This document shows positions 51,771 to 60,578 of a DNA stretch of 64,000 bases, piece by piece. Positions within the stretch are counted from its first letter, which is position 1, and each line of letters begins with the position of its first letter. The stretch spans positions 124,001-188,000 of the forward strand of contig CAKTQV010000003.1 in the NCBI GenBank assembly GCA_934597255.1, in the 5' to 3' direction. Source of the DNA: an uncultured Oscillospiraceae bacterium (lineage in GTDB: Bacteria; Bacillota; Clostridia; Oscillospirales; Oscillospiraceae). The translations under genes and the position numbers were made by a program. Below the pieces are notes generated by a model that was not told the DNA's origin, ran no database searches, and saw only the letters and a list, made by a program, of their open reading frames with translations.

Positions 51771-51800
51771 AAACTCTCCGTCTGTCGGGATCGCACCAAC

Positions 51801-51843
51801 GCTTTTGCGGCTATTATAGCCTATCGCCCGTTTTTTTCAAGTC
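51801..51843 (-). promoter_or_regulatory. Repeated promoter segment, copy 1 (upstream of wzx)
   Basis: Minus strand TTGAAA (51840-51835), 16-base spacer, TATAAT (51818-51813). The surrounding 43 bases match the segment at 61919-61961 at 40 positions. Confidence 0.85.
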
Positions 51844-51863
51844 ACGCGCCGTGCCGCCGCCCT

Positions 51864-53099
51864 TTACAGCGCCTGCAGCCTGTCGTAAAAGCGTTTGAAA
51901 TTTGTCTCGGCACAGAAGCTATCCTCCCAGTGGCGGCGGGCGCCCTCGCGCAGCGCCTCATACGCCGCGCTGTCCATGCGGACAAACGAGCCTATCTCGT
52001 CAGCCAGCGCCCGCTCCGTCACCTCCGGCGGGACGAGCCTGCCGCTGAGACCGCCGCGCACGATCTCCCCCGTGCCGCCGACATCCGTCGCCAGAACGGG
52101 GATGCCGAACGAGGCCGCCTCCATAATGGACACCGGCACCCCCCCCTCCGAACTGCTCACGCTCATAAACAGATGGACGGGCGTTTCGCGGTAGTAGCGG
52201 AGGATGTCCTCATGCGGCGTGTTGCCGCGGAGAATGCATTTCACGTTCGGCGGAAGCTTTTTAATTTCCGCCTCCACGGCGGCGCGCTCGCTTCCGTCGC
52301 CGAAGTGTACCCACTCGATCTCGGCGTCGTCCACCAGCGCAAGCGCCCGCGCCAGCAGCGGGACACGCTTGACCGGCGAGAGAAAGGCGCAGGACACGAT
52401 ACGGAACGGCGGCTCGCGTTTCCATGGAGCGGGCTTTTCCGGTCCCTCCGAGCCGAGGTGCATCGCCGTGATCTTATCGCCGAAGCCAAAGCGCTCACAC
52501 ATATACCTCGCTCCGGCCTCCGAAGCGGGATAAACGCCCCGCAGCAGATTCAGCATATACCCGCGCAGGGGAAGATAGCCGCCGCTTCGCTCCTCATAAA
52601 TATCAATGCCGTGCGCGCGGCTCACTGCCGGGCAGCCGTACTTCTCCGCGAGGCGGGCCGCCGCATATGCGCCCTCGCGCAGCCAGTAGGAATAGAGAAT
52701 GATATCCGACGGCGCTTCCTTCAGCCTACGTCCATAGCGCCGCTCCAGCGCCCGCATGATGCGCTCGCCCTCGATCACGAAGGCCATCAGCGTATGGAGC
52801 CGCTCGCGGGTCAGCCGTCCGCTCGCCCGCAGCGAGCGCAGCTCCCGCCAAAACTCCGGACGCAGGAAGCAAAGCGGCGCACGCAGCATGAGCTGCCGGC
52901 GCGGCAGCGGCGCTTCAAACAGTGCCTCGCATCCCACGCCCTCCGGGGTCGTTCTCGCCTTGCGCCCGTTCCGCGCCTCGATGGGATGCACCCGAAGCTG
53001 CACGCGTTTCGCCGCGTAAGGAAGCTCCGTTTCCACAAAGCTCTCGCCGGTTCCGTAGGGGTAGGACGCCGTCAGCAGGACGCAGGTCTTTTCGTTCAC
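51864..53099 (-). CDS. Glycosyltransferase family 4 (GT-B)
   Basis: 411 residues. C-terminal donor-binding half with VSCAFLSPVKRVPLLARALALV near 242-262 and the E-x7-E type block SSSEGGVPVSIMEAASFGIPVLATDVGG near 338-365. The N-terminal acceptor half is only loosely conserved. It is the last gene of the operon transcribed from 61.9 kb; its start overlaps the stop of the next upstream gene by 4 bases. Sugar and linkage unknown. Confidence 0.93.
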   Translation of the reverse strand: MNEKTCVLLTASYPYGTGESFVETELPYAAKRVQLRVHPIEARNGRKARTTPEGVGCEALFEAPLPRRQLMLRAPLCFLRPEFWRELRSLRASGRLTRERLHTLMAFVIEGERIMRALERRYGRRLKEAPSDIILYSYWLREGAYAAARLAEKYGCPAVSRAHGIDIYEERSGGYLPLRGYMLNLLRGVYPASEAGARYMCERFGFGDKITAMHLGSEGPEKPAPWKREPPFRIVSCAFLSPVKRVPLLARALALVDDAEIEWVHFGDGSERAAVEAEIKKLPPNVKCILRGNTPHEDILRYYRETPVHLFMSVSSSEGGVPVSIMEAASFGIPVLATDVGGTGEIVRGGLSGRLVPPEVTERALADEIGSFVRMDSAAYEALREGARRHWEDSFCAETNFKRFYDRLQAL

Positions 53100-54172
53100 T
53101 GCGTATCCTCCGTCAGCTCGCGGACGATGCGATCCACGCGATGCACCCAGAGATGCCGCTCCCGCAGCGCCCGCACGGCGCGTTCACGGGCAGACGCCAG
53201 GCGCTCGTCGTCGTCCAGCAGCGAGCGTATCGCCGCGGCATAGCTCTCGGGGTCACCGGCGGCGGTCAGTCCCAGCCCGTCCGCCTCGATCAGCTCCCGC
53301 ATGGCCTCCACATCCGTGGACAGCACAGGCAGACCGTAGCTCAGATACTGAAACAGCTTCGTCCCGACCGCAAAATTATTATACTCGTTGTCCACAAGGG
53401 ACAGCAGCCCGACATCCGCCTGTGCATACAGCGGCTCCAGCGCCGCGCCGGAGGCGTGGCAGACCGTGAGCCACTCATGCTCGCCAATGCGCTCCCGCTC
53501 CCGCTCATATTCTCCCTCGCGGCACACGAGGATAAGGCGGTAGCGGCAGCCGCCGGCGTTCAGAAGGCGGAAACTGTCAATCAGCAGACCGATGCCGTAG
53601 CTGGCCGACACGCCGCCGACATAGATACAGGTCCTGTTGTTCGGGTGCGGCGACGGCACATGATCCTCGCCCGCGGGCGGCAGGGGCAGCATACGGCGGT
53701 AGGAAAACATTTTCGTGCAGGCGGCGCTGGGGAAATAGACGATGTCCACCCGCCGCAGCAGCCGGTCCGTCCGTCCTTGCATAAAGTCCAGATACAGCTC
53801 CTTGAGCCGCCCCAGCGCGTCGGTGCGGCGCGGGAACAGCGCGGGAAAGCGCCGGTAGAAGTCGCGGTAGAAATACGCCGTCGGTATCTTCATGGCGCAC
53901 AGCCGCCGGATGAGGGCGTAGTCGCACTCATGCAGCAGCGGATAGGTCGGCGACTCGATATAGCAGAGGTCGGGACGTTCTCCGTCCAGCCACGCCAGAA
54001 TGCGGTCGACCGCCTCTTTTCTCGTCCTGCCGCAGCCGCGCCCGATCCTCCCGCTGAGCAGCGTCACCTCGTGGCCGCGCTCAACAAAGGCACGGTACAT
54101 CTGCTGCGGCCGGACGGCGCTGCCCGACTCCACCGCGCCAAAATCCACATAGCTGATAAAAAGGACTTTCAT
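53096..54172 (-). CDS. Glycosyltransferase (GT-B, family 4-like)
   Basis: 358 residues. It has an N-terminal GT-B acceptor half (MKVLFISYVDF, then SGSAVRPQQMYRAFVERGHEVTLLSG) and a donor half with IYVGGVSASYGIGLLIDSF and a late GTKLFQYLSYGLPVLSTDV block. The final Glu-rich E-x7-E motif is degenerate, common in capsule glycosyltransferases. It overlaps both neighbours by 4 bases, so it is translationally coupled. Specificity unknown. Confidence 0.9.
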   Translation of the reverse strand: MKVLFISYVDFGAVESGSAVRPQQMYRAFVERGHEVTLLSGRIGRGCGRTRKEAVDRILAWLDGERPDLCYIESPTYPLLHECDYALIRRLCAMKIPTAYFYRDFYRRFPALFPRRTDALGRLKELYLDFMQGRTDRLLRRVDIVYFPSAACTKMFSYRRMLPLPPAGEDHVPSPHPNNRTCIYVGGVSASYGIGLLIDSFRLLNAGGCRYRLILVCREGEYERERERIGEHEWLTVCHASGAALEPLYAQADVGLLSLVDNEYNNFAVGTKLFQYLSYGLPVLSTDVEAMRELIEADGLGLTAAGDPESYAAAIRSLLDDDERLASARERAVRALRERHLWVHRVDRIVRELTEDTQ

Positions 54173-55311
54173 TTCACATTCTCCTTAACGACACGCTCAA
54201 ACAGCGCCGTAAGCTGTCCGGCGACCGAGGCGGGAGAAAACCGCGTCCCGGCTTCTCCGGCGATCGCCGCCGGATCATAGCGGTCAATGTGCTCCGTCAT
54301 ACAGCGCATGGCCTCCGTCAAGGCGGCCGCGTCGTCCACGGGCACAAGCAGACCGTTTCGTTCGTTCACAAAATCCTCCGGCCCGCCGCAGCGGGTCGCT
54401 ATCACCGGGCGTCCGCAGGCCAGAGCCTCCGCGTATACGACGCCGAAGGTCTCGCCCCGGCTGGCCAGCACAAAGGCGTCGCTCTCCGCCAGCGCCCGCG
54501 AAAAGTCAGGCCGCCGGTACGCCCCGGAAAAACGGACCGCCTCCGCAACGCCGAGCGACGCCGCCAACGCGTGCAGCGCGGTCTCCTCCTCGCCGCCGCC
54601 CATGACGAGCAGTCTCGCGTCAACGCCCCCGTCCCGCAGCGCCGCAAGCGCGCGCAGCAGCAGGTCAAAGCCCTTGCCGCGGTTCAGGTTCCCGGCCGAG
54701 ACGAAACGGAACGCCCCTCCGTCCGTCCGCCTGGCGCAGCACGGAAACATGGAGAGGTCGATGATATCGGGAATAACGGCCGCACGGACGCCGGTATGCG
54801 CCTCGATGCGCTCTGCAAGCGCGGCGCTTACCGCCACGACCGCCGCCGCATGGGTATAGATATCGCGGTACATGGCGCGCACCAACGGCTTCAGGGCCGG
54901 GACGTTGACCGCCGAGGAATGCTCCGTCACCACGCAGGGAACAGCGTATTTTTCGCATACCCGGACAACGCAGCCGCCCAGATCGCCGAAGTGGACGTGA
55001 ACGACGTCCGGCCTCCCGTCCTCGCGGATAACGCGCTTCATGAGACGGGAGAACACGCGCTCGCCCGCCGCCGCAAACAGGCGGAGGGGAAGCGGGCCGA
55101 CCGGCGCGTCCGCCCGGTATACCGTCATACCGCCGTCCTCAAAGCGGCGGACGCCCCAGCGCCGCCAGCGCCGTATCGAACGCAGATCCAGCGCCGCGAA
55201 TACGACCTTATGTCCCAGCTCCCGCAGGGCGCGGGCCTGATCGCGCTCGAATATCGCGCCGTCCGGGTCATTTTTATCGGGATAGGTGCGTCCAACCACC
55301 AGTATATACAT
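54169..55311 (-). CDS. Glycosyltransferase family 4 (GT-B)
   Basis: 380 residues. The start at 55311 is chosen because GGAGGAAGC lies upstream and the family N-terminus (MYILVVGRTYPDK) begins there. The donor half has FRFVSAGNLNRGKGFDLLLRALAAL and the block ASRGETFGVVYAEALACGRPVIATRCGG, with the conserved Glu pair. It has a DVVHVHFGD segment in the N-terminal half. Specificity unknown. Confidence 0.93.
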   Translation of the reverse strand: MYILVVGRTYPDKNDPDGAIFERDQARALRELGHKVVFAALDLRSIRRWRRWGVRRFEDGGMTVYRADAPVGPLPLRLFAAAGERVFSRLMKRVIREDGRPDVVHVHFGDLGGCVVRVCEKYAVPCVVTEHSSAVNVPALKPLVRAMYRDIYTHAAAVVAVSAALAERIEAHTGVRAAVIPDIIDLSMFPCCARRTDGGAFRFVSAGNLNRGKGFDLLLRALAALRDGGVDARLLVMGGGEEETALHALAASLGVAEAVRFSGAYRRPDFSRALAESDAFVLASRGETFGVVYAEALACGRPVIATRCGGPEDFVNERNGLLVPVDDAAALTEAMRCMTEHIDRYDPAAIAGEAGTRFSPASVAGQLTALFERVVKENVK

Positions 55312-55333
55312 ACAGCTTCCTCCGGATAAAGCC

Positions 55334-56434
55334 TCAGAGCGAGGCGTACAGCTCCAGCAGCGCAGCCTCCTGCGTCGACCAGTTGAAGCGCTCCAGCGCG
55401 GCGCGGCGGCCGTTTTCGCCAAGCTTCCTCGCATAGTCCGGGTCGTCCAGCAGGCGGCGGATGGCCGCCTTGACCGCCTCCGTGTCGCGGGGATCGACGT
55501 ACAGGCCGAATTGGTACTCGTCGATCATCCGTTTTTCAAACGGACTGTCCGAGACGAGCGCCGGTATCCCGGCCAGCATATACTCGTGCACCTTCGCGCC
55601 GAACGTGTCGCAGCTATAGTACTGTCCCTCGTCAAGCGAAATGCACGCGCCGATCTTCGTCCCGGCAAGAATACGGCGTATGGTCTGGCGGTCCACGCGT
55701 CCGAGATAGCGGATGCAGTCGGACTTCGCAAGCGTCTCCCGCTCCAGCTTCTCCGTTTCAAACCACCCGGCAAACAGCAGCCGCGCGCCCAGCGCCGCCG
55801 CCGCGTCCGACAGATAGACGATCCCGTTGTTCTCCGTGATGGAGCCGGTGTAGCACACGTCCGACTCGATGCGCTCCTCCGGCACGATGTCGTCCAGCGA
55901 GCCGAACTCGCTGAGTATCGGGTAGTTCTCGACAAACACCGTCCGGTGCGCCCGCCCCTCAAAAATATTCTTCCCGTCGAAGGTACAGGGTATGATCACC
56001 GCCGTAAAACGGCGGACGCAACGCGTCTCATAGGCCTTGTAGATCACACTGGCGAGCTTCGCCAGCCAGTGCGGCAGATAGGGCTTGCACGCAAGCTGCG
56101 CGACGCTGTTCTCGTGGCTGTCGAAGATGACCTTCTTCCCCCTCTTCGCCAGCTTCACGCCGTAGGGCAGAAGCTCCGGGTCGTGGAAGTGATACACGTC
56201 GCAGTCGAGCGACAGCGCCTTTTCATAGACGCGCCGTGCAAATTTCGTCATGCGCTCCACGCGTCCTTCAGGCTCAGCGCCCAGCCCGATCACACGGACG
56301 CCCGCCTCCTCGCGGCTCTCCCCGGCCGCGACCAGATATACCTCATACCCCGCCGCCGCCAGCGAGCGGCATTCTCTGTAAAAAATGCGCGTATCCGTGT
56401 TGTCGTGCGCACTCGTCATGTGACAAACTTTCAT
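55334..56434 (-). CDS. Glycosyltransferase family 4-like (GT-B)
   Basis: 366 residues. N-terminal half with DVYHFHDPELLPYGVKLAKRGKKVIFDSHE, a typical GT4 acceptor-domain block; donor half with YTGSITENNGIVYLSDAA and GAKVHEYMLAGIPALVSDSP. It is 15 bases downstream of the epimerase gene. Specificity unknown; the presence of several co-transcribed glycosyltransferases implies a repeat unit of about five or more sugars. Confidence 0.9.
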   Translation of the reverse strand: MKVCHMTSAHDNTDTRIFYRECRSLAAAGYEVYLVAAGESREEAGVRVIGLGAEPEGRVERMTKFARRVYEKALSLDCDVYHFHDPELLPYGVKLAKRGKKVIFDSHENSVAQLACKPYLPHWLAKLASVIYKAYETRCVRRFTAVIIPCTFDGKNIFEGRAHRTVFVENYPILSEFGSLDDIVPEERIESDVCYTGSITENNGIVYLSDAAAALGARLLFAGWFETEKLERETLAKSDCIRYLGRVDRQTIRRILAGTKIGACISLDEGQYYSCDTFGAKVHEYMLAGIPALVSDSPFEKRMIDEYQFGLYVDPRDTEAVKAAIRRLLDDPDYARKLGENGRRAALERFNWSTQEAALLELYASL

Positions 56435-56449
56435 ATATTCCCCTTCGGC

Positions 56450-57553
56450 TCAGCGCCCGCTTTCCGCCAGGCGGGTCAAAATATCGACCGTCTTCTGCGC
56501 CGCCGTACCATCGCCGAACGGCTGGAAGTCCGGGTCGATCTCCTGTCCCTGGGACAGCTTTTCCAGAATATCCGCCCGCTCGGGACGGACAAGGCGGTTT
56601 CGTCCGCCCACCATCGTATCCGGCCACAAAACCACCCGCAGGAGCGTGACGCACTGTTTCTGCGCGAAAAACGCCTCCCGCTGCAGGCCGCCGGAATCCG
56701 TTACTATCTTTTTCGCATGAGAGGTGAGGTAGACGCTCATCAGATAGCCGACCGGCTGGCACAGAACGATGTTGGTAAGACCAAGCTCCCGCCGCAGCCG
56801 CTGCGCCCGCTCCCGGTTCCTCGGATGCACCGGATAGACCGCCGGTGCGTCCAGCTCCTCCATGGCGAGCAGTATCTGGCGCAGAGGCTCGTCCTCCCGC
56901 GTGTTCTCCTCGCGGTGGCAGGTAAGGTAGTAAAAGCTGTCCGGCAGCGGCACGGGGTTTCCGTCGAAATCGAGAAGCGGCTCCGGCTGCCGGTCGCCCA
57001 GTCTGCGCGCATAGTGGGCAAAGGCATCGTACATGAGGTCGCCGGTAAAATAGACGTGCTCCGTCCGTCCTTCGCGCCGCAGCGATGCCACGTCCCGCTC
57101 CGTGCAGCACATCAGATAGGTGGAGATGCGGTCAGTCAGAACGCGGTTGATCTCCTCCGGGTTGGGAAAAACGCCGGGATGCTCCTCGTCCTTTCGGACG
57201 CCCGCTTCCATGTGGCACACGGGGATATACAGCTTCGCCGCCGCCAGCGCCGCCGCCAGCGTCGAGTTCGTGTCGCCATAGAGCATGACGAGCTCCGGCT
57301 TTTCTGCGAGCATCGTCTTTTCGAGCGCCACAAGCATACGGGCGGTCATCTCCGCATGGCTCCCGCCGCTGATACCGAGGTTATAGGCTGGCTTCGGGAT
57401 ATCCAACTCGGTGAAAAAGACCTCCGACATATTGTAGTCGTAGTGCTGCCCCGTGTGCACGAGCACCTCCTCGTGCCTGCCCTCCAACGCGTGCGACAGC
57501 ATGGCCGCCTTGATGAATTGCGGTCTCGCGCCGACCACCGAAAGAATCTTCAT
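56450..57553 (-). CDS. Non-hydrolysing UDP-HexNAc 2-epimerase (WecB/WbpI type)
   Basis: 367 residues from the ATG at 57553. Motifs: VVGARPQFIKA at 6-16, TGQHYDYNMSEVFF near 34, YGDTNSTLAAALAA near 91, HMEAGVRKDEEHPGVFPNPEEINR near 111-134, and a late SGGLQREAFF block. It inverts C2 of a UDP-N-acetyl sugar. In this locus, with WbpA, B, D and E types present, it is best placed as the WbpI-type step (UDP-GlcNAc3NAcA to UDP-ManNAc3NAcA); plain WecB (UDP-GlcNAc to UDP-ManNAc) is the alternative. The exact start is uncertain (upstream GTG or TTG possible). Confidence 0.9.
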   Translation of the reverse strand: MKILSVVGARPQFIKAAMLSHALEGRHEEVLVHTGQHYDYNMSEVFFTELDIPKPAYNLGISGGSHAEMTARMLVALEKTMLAEKPELVMLYGDTNSTLAAALAAAKLYIPVCHMEAGVRKDEEHPGVFPNPEEINRVLTDRISTYLMCCTERDVASLRREGRTEHVYFTGDLMYDAFAHYARRLGDRQPEPLLDFDGNPVPLPDSFYYLTCHREENTREDEPLRQILLAMEELDAPAVYPVHPRNRERAQRLRRELGLTNIVLCQPVGYLMSVYLTSHAKKIVTDSGGLQREAFFAQKQCVTLLRVVLWPDTMVGGRNRLVRPERADILEKLSQGQEIDPDFQPFGDGTAAQKTVDILTRLAESGR

Positions 57554-57621
57554 TGACAAATTCACTCCCTATCTCATGCTCCCACCGCGTGGGGATCATT
57601 CCCGAATACCAGCCGTACCGC

Positions 57622-58710
57622 TCACCAGGCGATCGGGCGGTCGTCCGGGTCGAAAAAGCTCTCCTGCAAACGGCGGGACATCCGCGTCCCGTATTTTATC
57701 TCACACGCAGGAAGCTCCTCGCCCAGCAGCCGCTTGATGCCCAGATACGGCAGATTCACGCCCGCCGCGGCGCAGGCAACCACACCGGCGGTCAGTCTCG
57801 GATTGACCTCCAGCACATGCGGCTCCTTTTCCCCGGCGTCATACAGAAGGTCGAAGCCGAAGTTGCCGTCCATGCCGAATGCCGATACCACGCGCTCGCA
57901 AAGCTCCTGCACCTGCGGGTTTTCGGTGATGACCAGACTCATCATATTGCTTGTGACGACGCTCAGCCCCCGGCGGCACACCGCATATTTTGGCTTGCCG
58001 CGGTCAGCCAGAAAGTCTACGGTATATTCCGTCCCGCCAAGATACTCCATCACGAGCATCTCCGGTATCTCCGGCTTTTCACTGAGCGTGTCGATCAGCT
58101 CGTCGTAGCTGATGTACATGGAATTGGGCTTATCGTTAAAGAAAAGGTCATACTTGGAAATGAACGGGTCGACCATACGCACGCCGCGGCTTCCGTTGCC
58201 GACCGCGCCCTTGACGCACACCGCCTTATGCGGATAACCAAGCTCCGCGCAGGCGGCCTTGAGCTCCTCTACCGTATGAGCGACGCGAAAATCCGCCGTG
58301 GGTATGCCCTTATCGCGCATGGCGCTCAGAAGCGCCGCCTTGTTGTTCACAATGGCGAGCACATCCGGCTTCATCACCGCGACCTTCACGCCCAGCCGCT
58401 CGAATTCCGGGACGGCCAGCGAAAACTTCATCAACTCCCGCGTCACGATGGGTTCGACGACGTCCACCTTTTCCGTGCGGCATATTTCAAGGACGCGCGG
58501 GATAAAGGCGTCGTCCTTCGCCGCCGGTACGACATGAAAAGCGTCGGCCAGGCCGCGGGAAGCCGCGTTTTCGTTCATATCCACGCCAACAATACGCACA
58601 TGGCGCTCCGTCACCTTCCGGAGGCACTGGATGATCCCCGGCGCGCCCGGCGCGCCGCAGCCTGTAAGCAAAACCGTAATGTCTTTCAATTCTTTCAATT
58701 TACGATACAC
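57622..58710 (-). CDS. ATP-grasp protein (carbamoyl-phosphate-synthase-like)
   Basis: 362 residues. Pre-ATP-grasp Rossmann-like N-terminus (VLLTGCGAPGAPGIIQCLR), ATP-binding segments VCVKGAVGNGSRGVRMV near 166 and EYLGGTEYTVDFLADRG near 225, and the metal-binding FGFDLLYDAGEKEPHVLEVNPRLTAG block near 298. ATP-grasp ligases activate a carboxylate as acyl-phosphate and join it to an amine. The substrate is unknown; linkage suggests attachment of an amino or acyl group to a sugar. The GTG at 58710 overlaps the LmbE-type gene by 16 bases; a TTG 12 bases further in, with GAGGTG in front, is an alternative start. Confidence 0.85.
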   Translation of the reverse strand: MYRKLKELKDITVLLTGCGAPGAPGIIQCLRKVTERHVRIVGVDMNENAASRGLADAFHVVPAAKDDAFIPRVLEICRTEKVDVVEPIVTRELMKFSLAVPEFERLGVKVAVMKPDVLAIVNNKAALLSAMRDKGIPTADFRVAHTVEELKAACAELGYPHKAVCVKGAVGNGSRGVRMVDPFISKYDLFFNDKPNSMYISYDELIDTLSEKPEIPEMLVMEYLGGTEYTVDFLADRGKPKYAVCRRGLSVVTSNMMSLVITENPQVQELCERVVSAFGMDGNFGFDLLYDAGEKEPHVLEVNPRLTAGVVACAAAGVNLPYLGIKRLLGEELPACEIKYGTRMSRRLQESFFDPDDRPIAW

Positions 58711-59336
58711 CTCATTACTTCAAAAACTTCCGCCAGATCACATCCGGCCTGTACGCCGTGGACGCGGAGCTGCCCCTCCAGAAACGCAGGGTCCGAATAG
58801 GGACGTCCCTGCTGGGTCTTGTAGCACTCGATGGCCGCCCGCTTGCGCGCAAGCTGCTCCCGCGTGACACCGATGAACAGCTGGCTGTCAAAGCAGAAGT
58901 CGTTCCACGGCATCTCATAGCCCAGCAGCGTGACGCGCTTGAAGGCACGTCTCGCCTCCTGCGCGATGACCGTATGATCCTGATGGACGTCATGCAGCGA
59001 CGGGGCAAAAACGATGTCCGGCTGTATCTCCCGTCCAAGCACGATCATATCGTCCAGTATCGCCTGCCGGTTTTCCGGGAAGCGCCGCACCGGGTAGTCG
59101 AAAATATGTACATTCTCCCGCGCAATGCCCAGCGTATGCGTCGCATCCAGCAGCTCCCATTTCAGCGTATCCTCCGCGTAGCCGGCGGGCACGGAATCCC
59201 GGCAGATGGAAAACGCGGCATAATGGACGCTGCCGCCCTCGTCCAAAAGACGGGCGAGCGTACCGCCGCAGCCGAATTCACCGTCGTCCGTATGCGGCGC
59301 GAGCACCAGCGCCGTTTTATCTTTCATCGTAAGCAT
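58695..59336 (-). CDS. PIG-L/LmbE family deacetylase-like protein
   Basis: 213 residues. The zinc-binding motif is PHTDDGEFGCGG near residue 14 (a variant of the usual PHPDDE), with the second His-Asp-rich cluster HDVHQDH near 118. Members hydrolyse N-acetyl groups from GlcNAc-type conjugates. It lies between the DAP-decarboxylase-like and ATP-grasp genes with very short spacing, so it may free an amine that the ATP-grasp protein then acylates (inference). ATG preceded by GGAGAG. Confidence 0.87.
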   Translation of the reverse strand: MLTMKDKTALVLAPHTDDGEFGCGGTLARLLDEGGSVHYAAFSICRDSVPAGYAEDTLKWELLDATHTLGIARENVHIFDYPVRRFPENRQAILDDMIVLGREIQPDIVFAPSLHDVHQDHTVIAQEARRAFKRVTLLGYEMPWNDFCFDSQLFIGVTREQLARKRAAIECYKTQQGRPYSDPAFLEGQLRVHGVQAGCDLAEVFEVMRCIVN

Positions 59337-59348
59337 GAGCTTCTCTCC

Positions 59349-60578
59349 TTACTCAAAGGAAAATTTGGAGAACAGATCGTCAAAGCTCTCGGCACGCATG
59401 ATCTGCCTCACGGACCCGTCCGCGCGGCGTGCCACCATGGCGCAGTTCGGGTGGATAAAGGGCGGCTTGGACACGACCGAGTACCCGCCGACATTGCCGA
59501 ATACAAGCCGGTCTCCCACGCCGAGCGCGCCCTTATAGCCGCGATACAGCACGTCGTTTTCAAGGCAGGTATAGCCGGTGATATCGACCGCGTCATAGAC
59601 AGTGCGCTTCCCTTCTCCCGGTATCCACTCCAGCGGAAGCTGCTTTCCGCGGCATATCTCGCCCAGGTTATAGAAGCTCCCGTCCACCGTTGCGATATCG
59701 CGCCCCAGAATATTTTTGATATCGAGCACGGCCGTGAGAAAATAGACATACTTGGAGATAAGCGTCGCCCCCGGCTCGGTGAACACGATGGGCTGCTTCT
59801 CCTCCGGCAGTCCGCCATAGCGTCCGGCGAACGGCTTCAGAACAGCCTGCGCGTAGTCGCGGTAGCCGGGTATGTCGGCGTTGAACTGCGCGGCAAAGTC
59901 CGGCGCCATGCGGCCGAACATCCCGCTTCCCAGGCTGATGTACGCCGGCGGCCGCTCGCCAAACAGCTCGTCCGCCAGCCCCAGCATGATCTCCGTCCGG
60001 CGCGCCCATGCCGCCAGATCCCGCGAATGGCCGATGTGGCAGTGCAGCCCGCGCAGCGCAATATTGTCCCGCTGCGAGAGCATGCGCACGATCTCTTCCA
60101 TCTCCGGGCTGTGCGGCGCCGTGCCGAAGCGGGAATAGTAGCCGCGCCCCAGATCGAGGTTGACACGCAGTCCGACCGCGAGCGTTTTGTCCCGGTTCGC
60201 GTCCGCCAGTGCGCATACCCGCGCGGCCTCCGCCACATTGTCGATGTTGCTGATCCCGCCGTTCAGAAGGTGCCTCTCCATCGCGGCGCCCTTGGCCGGG
60301 CCGTTATAGACAATGTGCGGCGCATCATAGCCAAGCCGTTCGGCCACCTCATATTCCATGTCGGAGACGACCTCCGCATATCCCCCCAGCCGCTTCACAA
60401 GCGCACAGATATACGGCGTATAATTGGTTTTGTAGGAATAGGACAGCCGGTATCGCGGGTAGACCGCCTGAAATGCGCCGACAAGCTCGCGGTAGTTATC
60501 CGTGAATTCCTCCTCGTCAAACACATACAGCGGCGTTCCGTATGTCTCCGCGAGCGCCTTGAAATCATCCGCGACCAT
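59349..60578 (-). CDS. Fold-type III PLP decarboxylase (diaminopimelate-decarboxylase-like)
   Basis: 409 residues, alanine-racemase-type barrel. The PLP Lys is K50 in YSYKTNY, the conserved HCHIGHS block is near residue 180, EPGATLISKYV is near 282, and the C-terminal active-site segment GYTCLENDVL carries Cys, Glu and Asp as in DAP/ornithine decarboxylases. A housekeeping LysA is not expected inside a capsule locus; relatives in polysaccharide and natural-product loci decarboxylate carrier-linked or sugar-linked amino acids. Its start overlaps the glycosyltransferase end by 14 bases, placing it in the capsule operon. Confidence 0.87.
   Translation of the reverse strand: MVADDFKALAETYGTPLYVFDEEEFTDNYRELVGAFQAVYPRYRLSYSYKTNYTPYICALVKRLGGYAEVVSDMEYEVAERLGYDAPHIVYNGPAKGAAMERHLLNGGISNIDNVAEAARVCALADANRDKTLAVGLRVNLDLGRGYYSRFGTAPHSPEMEEIVRMLSQRDNIALRGLHCHIGHSRDLAAWARRTEIMLGLADELFGERPPAYISLGSGMFGRMAPDFAAQFNADIPGYRDYAQAVLKPFAGRYGGLPEEKQPIVFTEPGATLISKYVYFLTAVLDIKNILGRDIATVDGSFYNLGEICRGKQLPLEWIPGEGKRTVYDAVDITGYTCLENDVLYRGYKGALGVGDRLVFGNVGGYSVVSKPPFIHPNCAMVARRADGSVRQIMRAESFDDLFSKFSFE

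Noticed and set aside
51771..51863. JUMPstart/ops-like antitermination element in the capsule leaders
   Set aside because: The enterobacterial ops core is absent and no RfaH or LoaP gene is in the window; only the shared promoter segment is supported.
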